From: Dinghuibacter silviterrae
GTDB taxonomy: Bacteria > Bacteroidota > Bacteroidia > Chitinophagales > Chitinophagaceae
Length of the DNA stretch: 64,000 bases
Assembly: GCF_004366355.1 (NCBI RefSeq)
Contig: NZ_SODV01000001.1
Span: 124,001-188,000 of the forward strand
Direction of reading: 5' to 3'
In this document: in pieces, positions 59,799-64,000 of the stretch
Layout: the number at the start of each line of letters is the position of its first letter
Position numbering within the stretch: the first letter of the stretch is position 1
Translations under genes and position numbers: made by a program
Notes under the pieces: model-generated
What the model saw: the letters and a program-made list of their open reading frames with translations, nothing else
Databases searched by the model: none
What the model was told of the DNA's origin: nothing

Positions 59799-60572
59799 TT
59801 ATCCGCGCTCGCGGCGGAAGACGAAATCGGCAAACCCGCCCAACAGGAATACGGCAAAGTAGCCGAGCGACCAGTACTCGTGCTTGAGGATTTTGAAATC
59901 GCCGGTGGCGCTGCCACGCATAAACGAGAGGGCGGAATAGGCGTAGGGGAAATAGACCACCTTGTCCCAGGGGATCATGATGAGGCCCGCGATGATTAAC
60001 GCCAGGCCGGTTCCGATGGCGGCGATGAAGTTCTTGAAGCGCAGGGAAATGCAATACTGGATCGTGGTCATCCCGAGGATCGCGATAAAGGACTTGGCGT
60101 CCAGTTGGAGGATCGCCCGGATGGGCACGGGGTGGTGGGCAAAGGTATAACCCGGGTAAAATACCTCCGCGGCAAGACCGGACAGCATCATTTCGAGGTC
60201 GAACAACATATACGCGCCCAGAATCATACACTGGATGACGAGGTACTTGGCGAAGTACACGTCCCCCAGCTTCAGGGGAGAGGCAAGCACCTGTTTCCAG
60301 GTGTTGTTGCGGTATTCGATTTGTGTCACCAGGCTTGCCACCACGGTGATGAACATGGGCCAGAGGAAGAAAGAGGCCCCTTCGAACCCTTGAAGGATGT
60401 GACCCATCCAGGGGTTCGACCCCAGGCGTTTGATAAACACGTCCGGCTTGGTCACGTACATCAAGAAGAAAATACAGGGCAGGAAAGCACTTCCCGCAAT
60501 GACAAGCCAAAAGGCGCTGGAGCGGCGGATTTTCATGAATTCCGTCCGCAGGCTGATCAGGAAGGTACTCAT
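59799..60572 (-). CDS. ABC-2-type transporter permease
   Basis: A 257-residue membrane protein with about six hydrophobic segments; MSTFLISLRTEFMKIRRSSAFWLVI is the N-terminal cytosolic and first membrane part. KSFIAILGMTTIQYCISLRFKNFIAAIGTGLALIIAGLI in the middle resembles ABC-2 permeases that work with a BcrA/NatA-type ATPase (described in part). It overlaps the ATPase gene by 4 bases, so the two are coupled. Such exporters often give self-protection from peptide antibiotics, but nothing here proves the substrate. Confidence 0.85.
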   Translation of the reverse strand: MSTFLISLRTEFMKIRRSSAFWLVIAGSAFLPCIFFLMYVTKPDVFIKRLGSNPWMGHILQGFEGASFFLWPMFITVVASLVTQIEYRNNTWKQVLASPLKLGDVYFAKYLVIQCMILGAYMLFDLEMMLSGLAAEVFYPGYTFAHHPVPIRAILQLDAKSFIAILGMTTIQYCISLRFKNFIAAIGTGLALIIAGLIMIPWDKVVYFPYAYSALSFMRGSATGDFKILKHEYWSLGYFAVFLLGGFADFVFRRERG

Positions 60573-61486
60573 ACGGCTGCGTGTGTAAGTTCCATAAATA
60601 AGGTTTCCAAATTATTCTGTTGTTGATAAAGCTGGTACACCGGCAACCCCGCTTGTACCAGCAGGCGGTTCGCCGCAGCGGCCTCCTCGCGGGTGGTAAT
60701 GTTCAGCACGAGGCCGCGCTCACCCGAGACGGAAGCGTTAAAGTGGGGTGTCAGCAGCCCCAGACCCAGGCGCGGGTCCTCGGTTTCGATCATCCAGCCC
60801 GCGGGGCCGTTCTGAAGCATCTTCAACCCTTCCAGGGTCCCCTGGAATACGAGCCGGCCCCGGTTGATGATCCCCACATGGGTGACCAGTTTCTCTACCT
60901 CGGCGAGCAGGTGACTGGAGACCAGCACCGTGACACCCATGTCCCGGTTGAGCCGCTGCAGGAGCTCGCGCATTTCGACGATACCCCCGGGGTCCAACCC
61001 GTTGGTGGGCTCGTCCAGGATAAGCAGCTCGGGCCGGGGCAGCAAGGCGATGGCGATCGCCAGGCGCTGTTTCATCCCCAGCGAGTACCGGCCCGCTTTT
61101 TTCCGGGCGGCGTCACCCGCCAGGCCGACCAATTCGAGGACTTCTCCCACCCGCGCGGCGGAAGCACCATAAATACGCCTGTAGATCTGCAGGTTTTCGG
61201 TGCCCGAGAGGTGTGCATACAAAGAAGGTTGTTCGATCAGGGTACCGACCTTGCTCAAAACATCTACACGGTGTCCAGACAGCTCGCGGCCGGAGAAAAG
61301 AACGGTGCCTTCCTGTTTGCGCAGTAACCCCAGGATGAGCCGCAAGGTCGTTGTCTTCCCGGCCCCGTTGGGCCCCAGGAAGCCGAAGATGCTTCCCGGG
61401 GGCACCCGCAGGTCCAGGCGGGTAAGGATCGGCTGTTTGCCAAAATGATGGGTCAACCCTTTTGTTTCGAGGATATATTTTTCCAT
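60569..61486 (-). CDS. ABC transporter ATP-binding protein
   Basis: A 305-residue ATPase started at 61486 (MEKYILETKGLTHHFG); upstream in-frame codons lie in the preceding gene. Walker A GPNGAGKT at 38-45, signature YSLGMKQR at 134-141 and LLILDEPTNGLDPGG form the nucleotide site; the YSLGMKQRL signature and the 80-residue C-terminal extension are typical of BcrA/drug-exporter-type ATPases. Pairs with the permease downstream. Possible natural roles are peptide-antibiotic resistance or membrane stress. Confidence 0.93.
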   Translation of the reverse strand: MEKYILETKGLTHHFGKQPILTRLDLRVPPGSIFGFLGPNGAGKTTTLRLILGLLRKQEGTVLFSGRELSGHRVDVLSKVGTLIEQPSLYAHLSGTENLQIYRRIYGASAARVGEVLELVGLAGDAARKKAGRYSLGMKQRLAIAIALLPRPELLILDEPTNGLDPGGIVEMRELLQRLNRDMGVTVLVSSHLLAEVEKLVTHVGIINRGRLVFQGTLEGLKMLQNGPAGWMIETEDPRLGLGLLTPHFNASVSGERGLVLNITTREEAAAANRLLVQAGLPVYQLYQQQNNLETLFMELTHAAV

Positions 61487-61488
61487 GG

Positions 61489-62151
61489 CTATTGAATGCG
61501 TTCGATTTTTTGAATAAACGACAGGGTGCCTCCATCCATTTCCACCTGCTCCCTGCCATCCCATCGCCCCCTGACACACTCGATCATGCAGTTTTTCAAG
61601 CTCACCCGGGAAACGCTGTCTGCGTACAGTGACAGTGTCTTACAGGTGATATGGTCCACCCCGATACCGCCACCGGACAATTGCAGCCGAAAGCTTCCCA
61701 CAACGCCGCCTTCGATGGATATATCGTTCCCTCCATCCACCAGGGTATACAAGCTGTCACCTTGAATATTGTAAACATGGCAAGAGTTTACCCGGTGTAT
61801 ATAAAGGCCCTTTAAGTCATGCACGGTCAACCGGATATTGTCATTGCCCGGCCCTCTGCCGGGTGTCAGCTTCAGGGTGTCCCCGACAACCTTATACAAG
61901 GGTCTTTTTTCCGGCCGGGTGGGCAGACCGATCGAATCCCGGTCCCCCTGGTTGATCTCGATTCCGTCAAGGTTTTCCGCCTCTATGACGGAAAATGCGC
62001 CCGCGGCCACATCCTCGAACTCCGTATCAAAGGCCTGTGCTATCTTATAGTCTTTGTGATCGAATTTGACCCTCAAGGCAACCGCCAGGGAGACAAAGGT
62101 CCCGCACACGACCAGGACCAGGGCCAGCAGAATGATGTTACTTTTCTTCAT
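61489..62151 (-). CDS. Membrane-anchored beta-helix-like protein, unknown function
   Basis: A 220-residue protein with one N-terminal membrane segment (MKKSNIILLALVLVVCGTFVSLAVAL). The extracellular part has repeated short beta turns (LKGLYIHRVNSCHVYNIQGDSLYTLVDGGNDISIEGG, then FRLQLSGGGIGVDHITCKTLSLYADSVSRVSLKNC), a right-handed beta-helix look resembling DUF2807/GIN-like domains of Bacteroidota, given here only partly. It lies 2 bases before the ABC ATPase gene and after the GntR regulator, so it belongs to the transporter operon. A sensor or accessory role is inferred. Confidence 0.65.
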   Translation of the reverse strand: MKKSNIILLALVLVVCGTFVSLAVALRVKFDHKDYKIAQAFDTEFEDVAAGAFSVIEAENLDGIEINQGDRDSIGLPTRPEKRPLYKVVGDTLKLTPGRGPGNDNIRLTVHDLKGLYIHRVNSCHVYNIQGDSLYTLVDGGNDISIEGGVVGSFRLQLSGGGIGVDHITCKTLSLYADSVSRVSLKNCMIECVRGRWDGREQVEMDGGTLSFIQKIERIQ

Positions 62152-62153
62152 GG

Positions 62154-62528
62154 CTATTTGGATGAAAATTGTTGTTTGAATTGTTGAAACGGCTCCTTCA
62201 GGTCTTCCCATTTCATACCCAGTAGATAGAGGTTCCGGAAGAACACGGGCAGGTCGTTTTCCATAAATTCCTTTTTCTTGACGGCGAGCGCGCTTTGCAG
62301 ACCGCCGGGGGCTATGAAAAAACCGATCCCGCGCTGGTTGTAAATGATCCCCGATTGCTGGAGCCAGTCATAGGTCCGCATCACCGTATTGGGGTTGACT
62401 TCCAATTGGACAGCCAGCTCCCGGACGGACGGCACCTTGTCCTCCGCCTTCCATTCTTTCAACAGGATCCGCTCGCACACGAAGTCCGCGATCTGTAGGT
62501 ATATCGATTGTGACGAATTGAATTGCAT
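62154..62528 (-). CDS. GntR-family regulator (YtrA subfamily)
   Basis: A 124-residue repressor. Residues 10-70 form the winged helix-turn-helix DKVPSVRELAVQLEVNPNTVMRTYDWLQQSGI and the short YtrA-type helical tail follows in place of a ligand domain. YtrA regulators sit within operons of ABC transporters that respond to cell-wall or membrane stress and usually repress their own operon. Here it is embedded between the two ABC transporter halves, exactly that arrangement. It starts 10 bases after the membrane gene upstream. Confidence 0.93.
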   Translation of the reverse strand: MQFNSSQSIYLQIADFVCERILLKEWKAEDKVPSVRELAVQLEVNPNTVMRTYDWLQQSGIIYNQRGIGFFIAPGGLQSALAVKKKEFMENDLPVFFRNLYLLGMKWEDLKEPFQQFKQQFSSK

Positions 62529-62538
62529 AACTTAATCT

Positions 62539-63330
62539 TTAGATTTCCTTCTCCTTCAACCTGAAATATGCCGCGACCCAAAACACCGGAGCCCATATAT
62601 AACGCCCCACGAACAGAAGCACCTTGGACAACCACAGGGGAAACGTAAACAGCATCTCCCCATACCCATTGTTCATACGCACCACCCCCAGGTCGGCAAA
62701 ACTCACGTTTTCGCCTTTGGTTATGGGCAAGACCACATAGCCCATGAACAGGACAAAAGCGACGATGGTAACGGCCCCTGTCACGGTAGTCTTTACAAAG
62801 GCAAAGCGTTCGAAATAGACCGATCCCAGGAGATAAAGTGTTTGTACCGCTACATAGAGGAGAGAGAGATACCACCGGAAAAGAGGAATTCCAATTCCGA
62901 CAAAATTCGGCAGGTGTGCCAGGTGAAGGCGGGGATTCGTGGCCACCAGGCCAAAAGCCGCGGCGCGGATCAGAAAGAAGATCAGTATGTAGGCTGCGTT
63001 AAAGAAAACCTGGGAGAACAGGATGCCGCAGACCAGCTTCTCCCCATGGGTGGCGGGAACACCCAGATAGTAGATCCCCGTGGTGCGCCCGGAAAGCTCG
63101 GAAAAGGACATGCCCGCCATAATACACCCCCCCAGAAAAAGACCGACAAAGAAAAATATGAACAGGGGTTCGACATACAGCGTCTGATCGCTGGCGCACC
63201 ACCAAAGGATAAACGCGATGATCAGCAGCCCGGTGACGGCCGCCATCATAAGACTATACAGACGCGCACGCTCTGCCCATTGTTTACGGATCAGCAGCCC
63301 GAGGCGTTGAAAACTAAATGTTGCTTGCAT
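62539..63330 (-). CDS. Hypothetical membrane protein, probable ABC permease
   Basis: A 263-residue protein with about six hydrophobic segments (LMMAAVTGLLIIAFILWW, EPLFIFFFVGLFLGGCIMAGMSF, FSQVFFNAAYILIFFLI, VTIVAFVLFMGYVVLPI and others). The N-terminus, MQATFSFQRLGLLIRKQWAE, resembles ABC-2 permease starts. It lies 14 bases after the ATPase gene at 63345 and 10 bases before the GntR gene, so it is probably the permease partner of that ATPase, although no family motif is certain. Confidence 0.7.
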   Translation of the reverse strand: MQATFSFQRLGLLIRKQWAERARLYSLMMAAVTGLLIIAFILWWCASDQTLYVEPLFIFFFVGLFLGGCIMAGMSFSELSGRTTGIYYLGVPATHGEKLVCGILFSQVFFNAAYILIFFLIRAAAFGLVATNPRLHLAHLPNFVGIGIPLFRWYLSLLYVAVQTLYLLGSVYFERFAFVKTTVTGAVTIVAFVLFMGYVVLPITKGENVSFADLGVVRMNNGYGEMLFTFPLWLSKVLLFVGRYIWAPVFWVAAYFRLKEKEI

Positions 63331-63344
63331 ATTGATTTTTTGTG

Positions 63345-64000
63345 TCAGGCCTGGAATGCGTGCAGCACGGCCGGGCGGTTCATGATGATGGCTTTATAAA
63401 GAAGCTCCAGGTCGACCTTTCCTTCTTCCCCGGTCGTATTGGCTACGACCAGCGCATTCCCTTTCAGCGAACTTTCGCTGTAGAGCGCGCCCCTGGTTTC
63501 TTCGCTGTCAAAGGAGATCTTGAACTGTAGGTGGGTTTGAATGTTGTCCAGGGTCTGGTCAAAAAGGATTTTCCCTTCATCGATGATCGTCACCCTGTCG
63601 ATCAGGTTCTCCAGGTCGCGCACCTGGTGAGTGCTGATCACGATGCACTTTTCCTCGTCCGCCGTCCCCGCCAGGACCTTACGGAACTGGCTTTTGGAAA
63701 TGATGTCCAACCCGTTGGTCGGTTCGTCCATCAACACCACCTGGGCGCCGGAGGCCAGGGCCAGGCTGATGAGCACCTTCTTTTTCTGCCCATAGCTCAT
63801 TTGTTGCAATGACCGTTCAAGAGGGATCTCAAACTCCAGCAATAACCGGGTATAGTATTCTTTGTTGAAATGGGGATAAAAAGGAGCCAGTACTTCCATA
63901 AACCGGGCCGGACGCACCGGGGGCACATAGAATTCCTCCGGCACCAGGAAAATCCGGTTCAGAAAAGCCGGTTGTCTTTTGGAGGGGTCCAGCCCCAGGA
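63345..64000 (-). CDS. ABC transporter ATP-binding protein, truncated by the window end
   Basis: The C-terminal 218 codons of an ABC ATPase whose start lies beyond the window. The visible part includes the signature MSYGQKKKVLISLAL, Walker B VVLMDEPTNGLDI and the switch STHQVRDLENLID. The SYGQKKK signature and the following DQTLDNIQTHLQFK extension are those of ATPases in YtrA-controlled operons. The Walker A motif is outside the window. It is the first visible gene of the six-gene minus-strand operon. Confidence 0.9.
   Translation of the reverse strand, partial: LGLDPSKRQPAFLNRIFLVPEEFYVPPVRPARFMEVLAPFYPHFNKEYYTRLLLEFEIPLERSLQQMSYGQKKKVLISLALASGAQVVLMDEPTNGLDIISKSQFRKVLAGTADEEKCIVISTHQVRDLENLIDRVTIIDEGKILFDQTLDNIQTHLQFKISFDSEETRGALYSESSLKGNALVVANTTGEEGKVDLELLYKAIIMNRPAVLHAFQA

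Noticed and set aside
59799-61486. Immunity transporter of the six-Cys peptide locus
   Set aside because: It sits in a separate GntR-controlled operon, 6 kb away beyond secA-deoC-SPOR-amidohydrolase, and lacks the shared 19-base element. A link is possible but not supported.
1-64000. tRNA, rRNA or riboswitch genes
   Set aside because: I looked through the intergenic gaps, which are mostly short, and saw no cloverleaf or conserved riboswitch core. A covariance-model scan would be needed to exclude small RNAs.

Overview
The window looks like chromosomal DNA of a GC-rich member of the Bacteroidota, most likely family Chitinophagaceae (inference from gene content; no rRNA is present to confirm it). 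The reasons are three SusC/SusD outer-membrane import pairs, OMP_b-brl_3-type TonB-plug barrels, lipoproteins with short lipoboxes, a long SecA, candidate TAnnTTTG promoters and Bacteroidota-style GG-leader peptides. I see no rRNA, tRNA, CRISPR array, transposase, integrase or phage gene.

Layout. 0-8.7 kb: the end of a Crp/Fnr regulator, then two copies of an 'NAD(P)-dependent oxidoreductase + AraC regulator' cassette (0.56-2.4 and 6.8-8.6 kb). Between them lie a Cys-rich small-protein/TfoX operon, a methyltransferase, the selenium pair selD-mnmH and a truncated haemoglobin. 8.7-30.1 kb: three SusC/SusD systems, all on the minus strand. A (8.7-13.7 kb) has a ROK regulator just upstream. B (18.2-24.0 kb) and C (24.5-30.1 kb) each end in a surface lipoprotein with a DUF1735-like look. 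Downstream of B are a thioredoxin-fold lipoprotein without its CXXC, a MORN/TonB-C-like secreted protein and a DUF4397-like lipoprotein. No glycosidase, peptidase or sulfatase accompanies these systems, so their substrates cannot be read from context. 30.4-39.1 kb: ordinary metabolism, with a tight minus-strand run atpG-scpB-lysA-thioredoxin-DUF4442-beta-CASP nuclease.

39.1-53.7 kb holds the most interesting part: an apparent export-and-folding system for disulfide-rich peptides. Three short plus-strand genes (48267, 50187, 50430) encode peptides with a double-glycine leader and a core of exactly six cysteines. Opposite them on the minus strand lie a C39-peptidase ABC exporter, its HlyD adaptor, and a membrane protein fusing a C39-like domain without a nucleophile, a VKOR domain and a DsbA-like thioredoxin. 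Three paralogous TonB-plug outer-membrane barrels flank the set. The two divergent promoter regions of the peptide genes share a 19-base element (17 of 19 identical). My reading is that leaders are cut and peptides exported by the ABC/HlyD pair, disulfides are made by the VKOR-thioredoxin fusion, and the barrels may handle peptides or their targets at the outer membrane. Toxin, signal or other roles remain open. No immunity gene, radical-SAM or lanthionine enzyme, or TolC is visible.

53.9-64 kb: a housekeeping run secA-deoC-SPOR-M20 amidohydrolase, then a 41-bp perfect inverted repeat between convergent genes, then a six-gene minus-strand operon of two ABC transporters with a YtrA/GntR-type regulator, running off the window end.
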